Below are positions 24,808 through 34,823 of a stretch of 64,000 nt of DNA, one piece after another. Each line of letters begins with the position of its first letter. Positions within the stretch are counted from its first letter, which is position 1. The translations under genes and the position numbers were made by a program. The notes under the pieces are model-generated. The model was not told the origin of the DNA. It saw only the letters and a program-made list of their open reading frames with translations, and ran no database searches. The stretch is from Bigelowiella natans CCMP2755 (taxonomy: Eukaryota > Cercozoa > Chlorarachniophyceae), in NCBI GenBank assembly GCA_000320545.1, contig ADNK01000979.1, positions 33,501 to 97,500 of the forward strand. Direction: 5' to 3'.

Positions 24808-25723
24808 TCAACCATCTGTACATTCCGAATCTGCAACAACATAATAATCAGCGCTAGCCATGTATTGAGTAATAGGATCTACCATTTTTCTCACTCTCTC
24901 CAGCTGTTCCTTGCTTCCACCCATACAGGAATCTGGGGTGTATGGCGGTGATAGCTTCATGTCGTCGAATATGGCGATATTTTTGCCTTCCCATCTCACC
25001 GATTGCGGAAATCTGTTATTCGGTGGCATAATTGTCAGTAATCAAAATAAGAGGTATCTGAGTGTAAATACATCTTCTCCAATTTGTTGAAGATGAGCTG
25101 CGCCTTCGGTGGAATTCCAACTCCGATCTTCATAGCCTCTTTCTTTCGCTCTCTCAGAGCATTATCTTCCCTTTTCTTAACAGCTTCAATTTTCACTGCC
25201 AATTTTCCTCTTGGAATATTGGTTGTACTTTTCTTCAGCACTCTTACCCCCCTAATACATATCGTGTTAGTCGCCAGTTCATTCGTATCGGTAGCATGTA
25301 TTTCCATTTTTAAAAAAAAAACTTACTCGATATTGTGCAGTGAAATAAAGACTATTTTCTTTTCTCCTAAATCTGTTAAAATCGATTTCGTAAGAATCCA
25401 TGTCGGTAACAAAAGCAAAATAAATACGTAACCTAGTACGACACAGCCAGTTTTTGAATCGATACAATCTACAGTTCCCTGAAATTTCCCATGCCTAGTA
25501 CTTATCTGGACAGTCGAGCCAAATACCAGTTGCTGCGCAAGAAGTTCTTTCTGTATTATTAACAAATAAGTACGATTTTAAATTTTTTCTCCCGCTTACA
25601 GTGGTGAAGAAAATATTTTTTCCTATCTCTCATCTCTTTCACCATCTTCCTCTCTCACATTCACCCTCTCTCTCTTATTCCTGTTCATCTCACCCGGCTT
25701 AGTTGAGCCTCCAGATGTGCCAT
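24808..25723 (-). CDS. LSM12: LSM12 homologue
   Basis: Five exons join in phase: 25723-25694, 25550-25433, 25372-25327, 25251-25072 and 25012-24808 (TGA), giving 192 residues against about 195 in human LSM12. Residues about 10-65 are the divergent Sm-like domain (FGSTVQISTRHGKFQGTVDCID ... KKIVFISLHNIEGV, split here). The C-terminal anticodon-binding-like (AD) domain reads IGVGIPPKAQLIFNKLEK, VRWEGKNIAIFDDMKLSPPY and LERVRKMV, matching the family closely. LSM12 acts in cytoplasmic RNA regulation and translation with ataxin-2-type partners. It is divergent with the SUMO protease gene across 314 bp. Confidence 0.9.
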
Positions 25724-26037
25724 TCTGGGGTTGCTACTTTTCTTCGTCGACGCAGTTGAAACCTGTTGTGAGCGGGAGAGCAGCTTTACAGGTCCCGCTA
25801 CTGCGACAACCTATTTTGATCGGCGCTGGGTGAATATTCATGTTATTTTTACAAATTATTGCGGAAAGAAGACCTTCCGTTGTATTCGTGTAAAATAAAG
25901 CCCTTTTTGGGGGAAAATCCTTGGGGTTTGATGCTGAAAGCAACAAGACTCAGTTTATTTTTCCTCGGAGAATAATCGCAAATCCCATCTGCTCGTAAGA
26001 CGCTGCCTGCTCAGACCGTGCTCCCCCCGCTGAAGAT
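25724..26037. promoter_or_regulatory. Divergent promoter interval
   Basis: 314 bp between the LSM12 ATG (minus) and the SUMO-protease ATG (plus). Presumed shared promoter; no core motif recognised. Confidence 0.4.
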
Positions 26038-27658
26038 ATGGATGGATGGTCGGATATGGAAAGTGGGTATGGTTGGGCGAAAGCGGGATGCTTCGATGTT
26101 TATAACAAGCAAAGGTATTCACTTTTTTAATGTTCCGAAATGATCTTGATTGGATACATGCAACAGTGCAAGAACGAATGTAAATGAGAAGGCTCATGAA
26201 AGGGAACTTCAAGAATTCATGGTTAGCAGAGATAAGAAAGCTGCAACAGATAAAGCTTCCTGGTTTAAGAAGCGCAAACGAAAAAGGAAAAGTAAAAAGG
26301 ATGAAAGGACATCAAGAGCGAAATATAAAAGCCTTAAGCTTAAACCGAAGGGGAAATCCGCTGAGTTTAGGATGCTTAAAAAAGCAGACACTTCCTCTAC
26401 CTCTGGATTTTCTAAGGAAACAAAAAAGAAAGGAAAAACTGAAACCATAGAGCTTCTAAGTGACTCCGATGACGAACACGAGAGTAGTTATATCCCCTCC
26501 TGCGATCGAGCCAGTTTCTCTGCGCACCTAACATTTTGGGGCACTTTAAAAAGTGGTAAAGCGACCATTCAGTATTTTCCCGAATATTTGAAGATCCAAT
26601 TTAAAATGAGGTCATCAATATCAATTTTCTACAAAGATGTGCAAGAATACTGTGTAAATAAAACGTCGGCACCTTTCTGGGTCGCAATTCGGTGGTCAGG
26701 ATCTGAACATGGAGAGCACTATGATCCATCGAGCCATAAGACCTTAAAGAGATATATTCTTCTTTTTTTCGAGGGAAACGATTACAAGGCAACTATCTAC
26801 AATAAAATCGAACGGAAAATTAATATAAGCTACCTACGAGAACATAAAATTGTTCCAAAATCTGTCGAAATTAAGGAATTTTCAAAGTATGGAGTGACTA
26901 AACAGAGAATTTCGATCGCCCGAAGATCGCCTGAGCATTCCGATTTTCTCGTCAAGTATGGACCAGATGCTAATGATACGATTGTGATAACGTCTGATGA
27001 CATACAAAGACTAGAACCTGGTGAATTTCTCAACGATACTCTTATTGACTTTTACATGAAATTCATTTACCATGACATTTTTAGTGCTTTAGAAAGGACT
27101 AGGGTTCATTTTTTCAACTCATTTTTCTTCACGAAATATCGTGATAGTAAACCGGGTGTGCGCTATCAAAGTGTCAAAAAATGGACAAAGTATGACATCT
27201 TCAGGAAGAAATTCATTGTAATTCCAATAAATGATAGTTTGCACTGGAGTCTCGTTGTAGTTTGTTATCTTGGAAGTTTATTGGGCTACGGGAGCGAAAA
27301 CCATAAGCTTAAAGCTCCAACCCCTTGTATGTTATATTTTGATTCTATGCTCACTAAAGGGGCCTCAAAACGTTTCTGTCCGTTGCTTCGAGCGTATTTA
27401 CACTCAGAAATCAAACGGAAGAAGGATAGAAACATCAGTATTACCGAGGAAATTCTTCCAGTATACGAGATGAGGGTTCCACAGCAAGATAATTGTAGTG
27501 ATTGCGGCCTTTTCCTTTTACAATATGCAGAGTGCTTTGCAAAAAATCCATTAGTCCATGATGCAACACCGGAGCAGTGTGCAAAATGGTTTGATTCGAG
27601 AGCTGTTTCAAGCAAACGGATAAAAATGAAGCAAATATTGTATAAATTACAACAATAG
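26038..27658 (+). CDS. SUMO protease, Ulp2/SENP6-7 type (C48)
   Basis: Two exons, 26038-26114 and 26167-27658, joined in phase across a 52-nt intron, give 522 residues (start ATG 26038). In order: an acidic/aromatic N-terminus; a basic cluster KKRKRKRKSKK (a nuclear signal); a SUMO-interacting motif with acidic flank (TIELLSDSDDEHE, about residues 118-130); a beta-rich region about 140-250 that resembles a PH-like domain; and the C48 protease from about 290. Catalytic residues are visible: His385 in SLHWSL, Asp418 in LYFDSM, the oxyanion Gln in VPQQDNCSDCG, and Cys472. GEFLNDTLIDFY is the family's signature start. It removes SUMO, probably from poly-SUMO chains in the nucleus. Notably, a Rad60-like SUMO-domain gene lies 31 kb away. 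Confidence 0.9.
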
Positions 27659-28881
27659 CTATTGATCTTGGTACAATGATCTTGATGTGATGTGTCGTGA
27701 TGTGATGTGTCGCACAATGCAATAGTTCCTCTGTAGACCTCCTCACTCGCATCGCTATTACAGTTGCAAGGGAGTGATGTCATTGATGAGCGTGCAGCAC
27801 ACAAGACAGCGTGTGAAATGCAGGGAGTGCACTCATGACAGACGTGTGCAATGTGATGCATGTGCAATTTGTGTAGCATCACTGTGTCTGACAATGAATT
27901 TCATCCTAGAATCGCCATCTAGCCATGATGCTGGCATGTGCACGTCTTGTCTGGATGTGTCATACCACGCACAGTGCCAAAATGGTGGTTCATGAGCGTG
28001 TGCTGACAATGGTGGAATGGTTTTTTGATTCGCTCCGCGGTTTGCTAGTTTGTGGCTTGCTCTGCAGTCTAGCAGTCTAGCAGTGCTGGTCGGTGAAGTC
28101 AACAACTCTTTTGATGTTGCCATGGTGCTTGCAACATGCTAGCATGTGTGACCATGACTTGCTTGCACAACTCATTCAGCATTGCCACAGCTAGACAGTT
28201 CGCACACATCAATGCGATCTAGGAATGTGATCAGTGACACAGCTAGACACGCTTGTTGGCAACACATCAGGTTGGCCTTCTGGGGAAACCTGTTTGAGGC
28301 ATGAGATATCCATGGTGCACCACATTTCCTCTAACAAAAGGAGCGAGGGAGTTGAAAGAAGAAGGGTGCCAAATGTTCATGAGCACCTTTTCCCACATTC
28401 AGGACACGGGAACTGTTCAACTATGCCACCCCCTTCATTGTCGCCGTGGTCCCTCCTGCACCCAATTATTGTTCCATTGCTACGGAGTTGCTAGAAGCTG
28501 CCGCAATCCAGCAACTTCCTGTTCAGCTACTGAAAACTTCCCACCGCTCAATTTCAGGTCAGAGCCGAGAAGCCTGGCGCTGAGCATGGACAGGGCAGAG
28601 ATTCGCATGTGCTGTTTCTCGAGCAGGTTTTGTTGGTGTCTTTACTTCTCCCATTGCTTCTTGTTCTGAAATTTCCTCATGGTGTTACTCATATCGGCCT
28701 AATACCTATGTGTAATAAAGTCAAGAAATGCTGTGAAGGAAGAACAACTGAAAAAGCCGACATCAATTCACTCCTGACATGACGTGCAAAGGGCAATTAC
28801 GGTGTTTTTCTCCCTGATAGCACTCCCGAGCGATTCCCATCGTTTCCAAATTTATTCATTGTAGTAGCAGTACGTGTTCTG
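27659..28881. other. CATG/CTAG-rich convergent-junction island 4
   Basis: From 27659 to about 28280 the sequence is rich in ATGTG, CATG and CTAG words. It holds CCATCTAGCCAT at 27915-27926, shared with islands 3 and 6, and a short tandem CAGTCTAG repeat near 28066. From about 28280 to 28880 composition is normal. A minus-strand open stretch near 28565-28680 exists, but I could not connect it to a gene. Confidence 0.5.
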
Positions 28882-29344
28882 CTACTCCTCAAAGACGTCA
28901 CCGTTTTCCGCTCCTAGTTCTTGCGTCGTCGCCATCATGTGTGCATTCTTCGTCATCAACTTCGACATCTTGGTCAATATTTTCCGGTATTGCTGCAGTC
29001 TCCATGACCTCTGTAAAATGGATTGTAAAAACCTTACTATCTAGAGAAAAAGAGAGAGGGGGGGGGGGGACGGCAGCCTCGCAAGATCGGCTCATCCTCC
29101 TCGGAGTAAGGGATCCAGTACTTCGGAATATTTGGGAATAGGGTTGTTGCTAGGTTGTTGAAGCTTCTACCATTTCCCTTGTATTTTATATATGCGACAC
29201 GGGATATTCTTGTCGCTCACATACCATCCAGAAAGATACCTCATTGTGTCACTGACTGGGGATTCCCTGTCAGAAACCGTGATTTGGCGATCAGAGATAG
29301 CCTCATTCTCCAGAACATCTCGAGGAAACAGCGACTGTGAAACG

Positions 29345-29670
29345 TGTTGCGCGTAAGGTGTTCACAGGCCGAGGCGCTACGTGCACAAGTAGGCAGGGGG
29401 GGGGAAAGGCACGTTTGCTTCCTTTTGAAGAGTTGTGTTTATTTTTATTAAAGATTATATTTTTATTAAATCGTGCACTGCGTAATCATTCGCGAAGCTT
29501 TCGCGAATGCCGCCGCACGTGGGGCAGCACACTTCCGGTGTGCTGCCATGAGTCCCGCCGGAACCCACGTGCCCATGCTGTATTAATATCTACGTTATCT
29601 ATATTCTATATCCGCGACAACCCCTTTGTTGTCGCACGTGACTTGTGCCCGCGTAGTGGTACGCGCTACA
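29345..29670 (-). repeat. 3' LTR
   Basis: 326 bp, same sequence as 34498-34823. It carries an AT-rich core and three stem-loops with perfect arms (29488-29508, 29525-29545, 29614-29635). The middle one is nested in a 9-bp helix, 29515-29523 with 29564-29572. Confidence 0.95.
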
Positions 29671-29681
29671 CCTCCCCCAAG
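29671..29681 (-). other. Polypurine tract
   Basis: In the element's sense the sequence ACTTGGGGGAGG runs directly into the 3' LTR start TGTAGC. This is the expected plus-strand primer site. Confidence 0.8.
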
Positions 29682-29721
29682 TCACGTTGCTCCTTCCTTC
29701 CTTCCTTATTCCCTTAGACCT

Positions 29722-32640
29722 TCATCGCTTTCGGAACTTCACCAACCACCAGGTAATAGATTCCTCTCTAACCTTATCTCCTTTGTCGCTTACCCAGAAC
29801 TCACCTTCGTCCTTAGGTTCGTGTCCATACCAGCCCTCTGCATCAAGGTCCCCCAGGACCTTATACCAGTGCTCAAAGGGTAAGTCGGGAACAGCTAGGT
29901 AGAGTAGCTGATATTTTCCGTCCTTTATTTTCATAGCTACCCTCTCCATATTTCGTAATCCAGGGTAGCCTAGATAGACAATCTTCATGCGCCAATCGTC
30001 GTTCACCCTGACCTTATTGTTTCCATATTCCACATCGAACTTAGGTCGGGGTCCTAAACAAGGCATTGCTCGCTCCCACACAGTAGGGTTTACTTTAACA
30101 TCCTCTAGGAGCTTCTCACCGATATCATAATTCTTTAGGTGACTGATGTGGCGCAAGGTGACCCTGTTCCCATCATAGATGTAGTACTGCTTCCTCCCCT
30201 TCCTCTCGGTAACCTTTGCAACGCCACCCCAGAAGGGGTCTTGTTTATTTCTCGATCTCAGATTTACCTTGGCCCTAACATACTGTCCTTCCTTTAGAAC
30301 TCGGCCATCGTACGGGACCTTCTCGTCTTCGCTCTCGGTATCGTCGTCGTTGTCGTCGCCTTCTTCCCTCTCCTTATCCTTGATACCTCCCCCAGACGTG
30401 AAGGTGTCGTTTACTAACCCTTGTATCTTGTCTGGTGTGGTGCTATTTATCCTGCTTAGGTTGGCCAAGGTGCGGTGGAGTCGCTCTACCTTGGAGTTGG
30501 ACTGGGCATAGTATACAGGTGAGGCATCAATATTAGGGTGTGGTAGCTGTAGAAGAGAGGTCTCATTATCCACATGTAACTTCTTTGGTATCTTGTTTAT
30601 GCTAACTTCATCAGGGATAGCCTGGAGCTCAGACTCCCAGGTACGGTAGCAGTTAGTAAGCCTCTGCTTATATAAGCCTTTGTTCTTCTTAGCAACGTTG
30701 ACCTTGATAATCTTTTTAACCCAGCACTTTCCAGTGGCCACATCAACGAAGGTAAGGTAGTGATAGCCATCGTACTTATAAACATCAATTTGCACGATAT
30801 CTAAGAAGTTCCTTGCTTTGATTTTCTTAGATGCACGGCTCTTGCTGGACTCCTTGGTGGCGACGCCTGCCGCCTTCAAGCTGGAGCACCTGCAGCCACG
30901 CAGGTATGTCCTTATCTCTTTTAGCTTGTAGGGCCAGTAGTAATGGTAGAGTAGAGCAGTGATATGGTTTTCTCCTACGTGTGCAGGTCCATGGGCGGTA
31001 AAGAGAAGGGCTCCCCTGGTCCGCCGTGGCACGTAGGTACGCCTAACATTATTAGTGTATACATATATCCTATCACTAAGTACCTCATGCTTGTGTTTGT
31101 ATTTATCCAGGTGTTCTTGAAGGTGCTGGAGCTCCTCTGGCTCAGGCAGGAAGTCGCCGTCCTCGAAGGTAATCGCGTTAACCATAGGGGTGACCTGGGT
31201 AGGGACTTTCTTTTCGAACAGCCTGCTGAAATAGTCAGCAAGCTGCTTGTCTCCTGGTGCGTAGACCACTGTCCTCTTGTCCCTAAACTCTTCCGTGTCC
31301 GCCCTCATAGCTGCATACTCATCGTTAGGCGCTTCGAGCTTGCGGTCGATGCCTAGGAGGGGCTTGTGGTCAGTCATTAAGGTGAAGCTGGGCACCGACA
31401 GCAGGTAGTATCTTAGTTTCCTCTGCGCCTCAGTCATGGCTTTATACTCTCCTTTTGTAGGGCTGTACTTGGCCTCAGCTGCTGTGCAGGCCCTGCCCCA
31501 CACCCGTATGATCTGCTGGTCTTGGGTAAGTACAGCAGCCATACCTAGCTTAGACCAGTCTGTCCATAGGGTAGCTGGTCTAGTAGTGTCTAGCTTAGCA
31601 TTCAATAGGGTGTTGCTGCATAACTTTATTAGGTTATCGAAGTGGGCATCAAGGCCAGCCTTGGCCCACACCTTAGCGAAGCTGAGGCCTACAGAGTTCT
31701 CCTTCCGGTAAGCAGTAGTAAAAGCAGCTGCAGTCCTAGCGTAGGTAGGGGAGAACCTACGTAGTATCCAAGCTGCAGTCTGCAAGAATGACTTTAACTC
31801 CTTTGCATTCTTAGGTTTAGGGGCTTGCTGTAGTGCTGCTACTTTCTCGGGGTTTGGGGTGATGCGGCCTTGCTCCAGGTAATATCCACACCACTTGATT
31901 CTTGTAGCTAGGAATGTACACTTCTGCAGTCTAATAGTAAAACCGAAGTGTGCAAACCTAATAAATATATTTTCCAGGAGGAAGATCTGAGCGACGACTG
32001 TGTTGGTACATATTATGTCATCATCCACATACACAAACACAAACACCCACAACACAGACGCCATCCCATCATGTGTGTATGCCCTGTAGTTCTGACTACT
32101 GAACGCATCCCCTGATATGCTTAGGCCGTAAGGGAATACGACGAAGTGCCACTTCCTGTGCCTGCTGGAGAACGCGGTAATGGGGCGGGAGGTTTTGTGG
32201 ATGGGTGTCTGCATGTATGATTCATTTTTATCTAGGGAAGAGTAGTATTTGTATCCTATGACGTGTTCAATAACGTCATCTATCCTTGGTGTAGGTGTCT
32301 GGATCCTCTTTATTACTCGGTTGTGGCGGATGAAGTTGTGCGCCAGGCGGAAGAAAGGGTAAGTAGGTTTCTTAGCTAGCACATGTCTCACGTTCCATGG
32401 TGAGTTGCTTGGCTCTATCTTCCCTTCCTTTGCCCATTCATTGATCTGCCACTCTATCTTTTCCCAGTCCGCTTCCGGTCGCCTATGTTCTGGGTCATTG
32501 ATGATGCACTCTTCGTATCCCTTCTTTAGCTCGATCTTTACTGGGGTAAGCTTGCTGGAGGGCTTCGTCGTCGGCTTGGTGATGTCAGAGTACTTCTCGT
32601 TTAATATTTTATTAATGTACTTTTTGCCTTTGTCGATATT
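29722..32640 (-). CDS. Retrotransposon pol (RT, RNase H, integrase)
   Basis: Open from the codon right after the gag-pro UGA; no ATG precedes the RT domain, so it must be made as a fusion. RT: KIEPSNSPW, SSLDKNESY, FPYGLSISGDAF and the catalytic YVDD near 32020-32031. RNase H: WTDWSKLG, an E in KGEYKAM, and D in LMTDHKPLLG. Integrase: an H-x3-H zinc-binding start (AHGPAHVG) with a GCRC pair, then D (VQIDVY), D (LHVDNE) and E (SKVERLHRTL). The last D and E are separated by 27 residues rather than the common 35. A C-terminal SH3/GPY-like segment (EGQYVRAKV...PFWGGVAKVTERKG, split here) follows, then about 130 further residues. Confidence 0.9.
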   Translation of the reverse strand, partial: NIDKGKKYINKILNEKYSDITKPTTKPSSKLTPVKIELKKGYEECIINDPEHRRPEADWEKIEWQINEWAKEGKIEPSNSPWNVRHVLAKKPTYPFFRLAHNFIRHNRVIKRIQTPTPRIDDVIEHVIGYKYYSSLDKNESYMQTPIHKTSRPITAFSSRHRKWHFVVFPYGLSISGDAFSSQNYRAYTHDGMASVLWVFVFVYVDDDIICTNTVVAQIFLLENIFIRFAHFGFTIRLQKCTFLATRIKWCGYYLEQGRITPNPEKVAALQQAPKPKNAKELKSFLQTAAWILRRFSPTYARTAAAFTTAYRKENSVGLSFAKVWAKAGLDAHFDNLIKLCSNTLLNAKLDTTRPATLWTDWSKLGMAAVLTQDQQIIRVWGRACTAAEAKYSPTKGEYKAMTEAQRKLRYYLLSVPSFTLMTDHKPLLGIDRKLEAPNDEYAAMRADTEEFRDKRTVVYAPGDKQLADYFSRLFEKKVPTQVTPMVNAITFEDGDFLPEPEELQHLQEHLDKYKHKHEVLSDRIYVYTNNVRRTYVPRRTRGALLFTAHGPAHVGENHITALLYHYYWPYKLKEIRTYLRGCRCSSLKAAGVATKESSKSRASKKIKARNFLDIVQIDVYKYDGYHYLTFVDVATGKCWVKKIIKVNVAKKNKGLYKQRLTNCYRTWESELQAIPDEVSINKIPKKLHVDNETSLLQLPHPNIDASPVYYAQSNSKVERLHRTLANLSRINSTTPDKIQGLVNDTFTSGGGIKDKEREEGDDNDDDTESEDEKVPYDGRVLKEGQYVRAKVNLRSRNKQDPFWGGVAKVTERKGRKQYYIYDGNRVTLRHISHLKNYDIGEKLLEDVKVNPTVWERAMPCLGPRPKFDVEYGNNKVRVNDDWRMKIVYLGYPGLRNMERVAMKIKDGKYQLLYLAVPDLPFEHWYKVLGDLDAEGWYGHEPKDEGEFWVSDKGDKVREESITWWLVKFRKR

Positions 32641-34458
32641 TCAATCATCAGCTGGGGGGGTCTTGTCCAGTAGCTCCGTTATCTGTCGGATGGTCTTGCC
32701 GGGGTTCTTCTTCCGTAGCTCGGTAGGTGTAGGTAGCTTGTTGTCCGCTAGGTCCATAAACTCTAACGCATTAACGCTTGACTCAGAGGTCCACTCGTCA
32801 AGCCGTATCATGTTCTGGCTGATGGTCCTGCCTGACTTCTTTGGCAACTTAGCAAAGTATATCTTGTGATTGTAGAATGATATGATCCCCCCTAATTTTT
32901 CTAGGGCATCCTGTCCGAGGAGTAGTTCCATGGATAAAGTCATGGCTACTCGGGTCTTGATTTGGGTCTCCGCGTCGCTGCCAGGTATCTGTAGCTTTAG
33001 CATTAGCTCACCGACGGTCTTCATGGAAGAGCTTCCGTCTGCTTGAGCATATTTACGTTCTTTCTTAGTCACTTGATCCAATAGTCCTAACCTTCTTACT
33101 GTGCTTAGGCTTATGAAGGACTTCGGCATGCTGCCACTATCCCAAAGGGCAGGTAGTTTCTTGTAGTCTCCGTAGCTGTCTTTAACTTTAACCTTGGTCA
33201 TAGCAACTTTGATAGTCCTGTTAGCGTCTTCGTCATTAATGTTGCATACTCCTAAGTTCTTTATGTCGTCTAGGGTCATGGGCTTGTCTTGGTCCTGCGT
33301 TGCTGGTACTGCTGTCTTCGTCGGCGCCTGCTTAAGGTGATCTAATATTCCGTTTATCTGCTGCTGTATAGCATTGATACTGTTCTGCTTTTTGTTCTTA
33401 TATTTATTGTTCTTCCCGTTGTTGCTGCCTTGCCATTTGCTGTTGTTATATCCTTGTCCTCTGCCTTTCTTTCTCTTTAACTTCTCGTAGTGTTCGTTGA
33501 GCTGCCTGATCGTCATCCTGGGTCGTCCTTCTTTCCTGTCTCTGCAGTCTTTAGCGGTGTGTTTCCCTTTACGTGAGCAGTATCCGCAACGTCGGTTACC
33601 TTCCCTGTCCTTGTACCAGTCTCGCTGCGGCTTAATAGCGTTAATGTTTCCTATGCCAGGTACCTTAGGGCTGGTAAACTTGCGGTCCTGGGGTAGGGAG
33701 TTAGCATCCTGTTCATTTACAAAAGCCTTCATTATCGCCTCAACGTCTCGTAGCCCACTAACTGTAGTGTGTATTTTCTCTAGCTGCCTGATCCGGGTCC
33801 TGCCTGTCTCGTAAAGGTCCATGGCTTGCTTTATTATAGCTAGCCATTTGAGCTTGTCGTTTTCGGTGGGGTTAGGGGTAAAGTCGCAGAGTATACTCCT
33901 AGCGTTCTTCCACCACCTCCTTGCCTCACCTCTTTTCCCGTTGTATTTCGTTATCATAACCGGTGCTGTTTTAACAGACATGAACTGGGTGTTCCGCTGT
34001 ACCGGCTGCTGCTGCTTGACGGTGCTCTGGGTCGTCCCCCGCGAGGCGCCCAGACCCCCGTCGTTCCTAAACAAAGCTGCCCACTCTGGAGGTAAGTCTG
34101 CTTCGTAATCCATGATGTCCTGCATGATAGCTGCCCAAACATCATGTGTCTGATACTTGTATTCTATCGATACTTTCAGTTTGGCGTAGTTGCTCGCCCT
34201 GGGTCGCAAGGCTCGTAATGCCATTACGACCTTCTTGCTTTCGGCGGCCACGTCCTCGTCGTCCGCCTCGTAGAAGTTCTCCAGTGCCTCTGCTGCTGCA
34301 TCTGCTTTCTTAATCCCGGGTGCTGGTCCCGGCGGTGCCTGTGGAGGTGTTCCTCCTCCTTCCTTAGCGTCCGTATCGCCCTTCCTTTCCTGTTTCTGCT
34401 CGTGCCCTTGCACGGCCTGCGAGCCAAAGTCCTGCTGTTCTTCTAGCTGCTGTGACAT
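32641..34458 (-). CDS. Retrotransposon gag-protease
   Basis: 605 residues from ATG 34458 to TGA 32641. The N-terminus is Q/E/P-rich. A capsid-like helical region spans about 80-260. A zinc knuckle C291-x2-C294-x5-H300-x4-C305 (usual spacing is x4 before His) is followed by a basic stretch. The aspartic protease active site is LWDSGS at about residue 440, with later hydrophobic LLLGQD and the C-terminal part of the protease fold. The stop is followed without any other stop by pol in the same frame, so a readthrough Gag-Pro-Pol is likely. Confidence 0.9.
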   Translation of the reverse strand: MSQQLEEQQDFGSQAVQGHEQKQERKGDTDAKEGGGTPPQAPPGPAPGIKKADAAAEALENFYEADDEDVAAESKKVVMALRALRPRASNYAKLKVSIEYKYQTHDVWAAIMQDIMDYEADLPPEWAALFRNDGGLGASRGTTQSTVKQQQPVQRNTQFMSVKTAPVMITKYNGKRGEARRWWKNARSILCDFTPNPTENDKLKWLAIIKQAMDLYETGRTRIRQLEKIHTTVSGLRDVEAIMKAFVNEQDANSLPQDRKFTSPKVPGIGNINAIKPQRDWYKDREGNRRCGYCSRKGKHTAKDCRDRKEGRPRMTIRQLNEHYEKLKRKKGRGQGYNNSKWQGSNNGKNNKYKNKKQNSINAIQQQINGILDHLKQAPTKTAVPATQDQDKPMTLDDIKNLGVCNINDEDANRTIKVAMTKVKVKDSYGDYKKLPALWDSGSMPKSFISLSTVRRLGLLDQVTKKERKYAQADGSSSMKTVGELMLKLQIPGSDAETQIKTRVAMTLSMELLLGQDALEKLGGIISFYNHKIYFAKLPKKSGRTISQNMIRLDEWTSESSVNALEFMDLADNKLPTPTELRKKNPGKTIRQITELLDKTPPADD

Positions 34459-34475
34459 TGTTAGTCAAATCGTTT

Positions 34476-34492
34476 CCCGTGTGTGGAAGCCA
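34476..34492 (-). other. Candidate primer-binding site
   Basis: Five bases inside the 5' LTR, the minus strand reads TGGCTTCCACACACGGG. It begins with TGG, as needed to pair with a tRNA 3' CCA. The tRNA species is not identified. Confidence 0.4.
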
Positions 34493-34497
34493 AAGGT

Positions 34498-34823
34498 TGT
34501 TGCGCGTAAGGTGTTCACAGGCCGAGGCGCTACGTGCACAAGTAGGCAGGGGGGGGGAAAGGCACGTTTGCTTCCTTTTGAAGAGTTGTGTTTATTTTTA
34601 TTAAAGATTATATTTTTATTAAATCGTGCACTGCGTAATCATTCGCGAAGCTTTCGCGAATGCCGCCGCACGTGGGGCAGCACACTTCCGGTGTGCTGCC
34701 ATGAGTCCCGCCGGAACCCACGTGCCCATGCTGTATTAATATCTACGTTATCTATATTCTATATCCGCGACAACCCCTTTGTTGTCGCACGTGACTTGTG
34801 CCCGCGTAGTGGTACGCGCTACA
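34498..34823 (-). repeat. 5' LTR
   Basis: 326 bp, identical by direct reading to the 3' LTR. In the element's sense it begins TGTAGC and ends GCAACA, and it should hold the promoter. AATAAA words in its AT-rich part are possible poly(A) signals. Confidence 0.95.

Larger units (their letters stand above)
29345..34823 (-). mobile_element. Ty3/Gypsy-type LTR retrotransposon, recent insertion
   Basis: A 5479-bp element in minus orientation with two 326-bp LTRs that I read as identical, TG...CA ends, and a 4-bp target duplication AACG (29341-29344 and 34824-34827). Internal order is gag zinc knuckle, aspartic protease, reverse transcriptase, RNase H, integrase. That order, with the RT motif (YVDD) and the KIEPSNSPW signature, places it in Ty3/Gypsy rather than Copia. 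gag-pro and pol lie in the same frame, separated by one UGA. LTR identity, an exact target duplication and long open frames indicate a very recent, possibly still active copy. Confidence 0.95.

Noticed and set aside
32641-32643. The UGA between gag-pro and pol as evidence of a variant genetic code.
   Set aside because: Host genes here (kinesin-like, LSM12, Rad60-like) end at TGA in the expected place, so UGA is a normal stop; readthrough or mutation is simpler.
29345-34823. Classification of the element as Copia.
   Set aside because: RNase H precedes integrase and the RT has the Ty3-type YVDD and SPW signatures.
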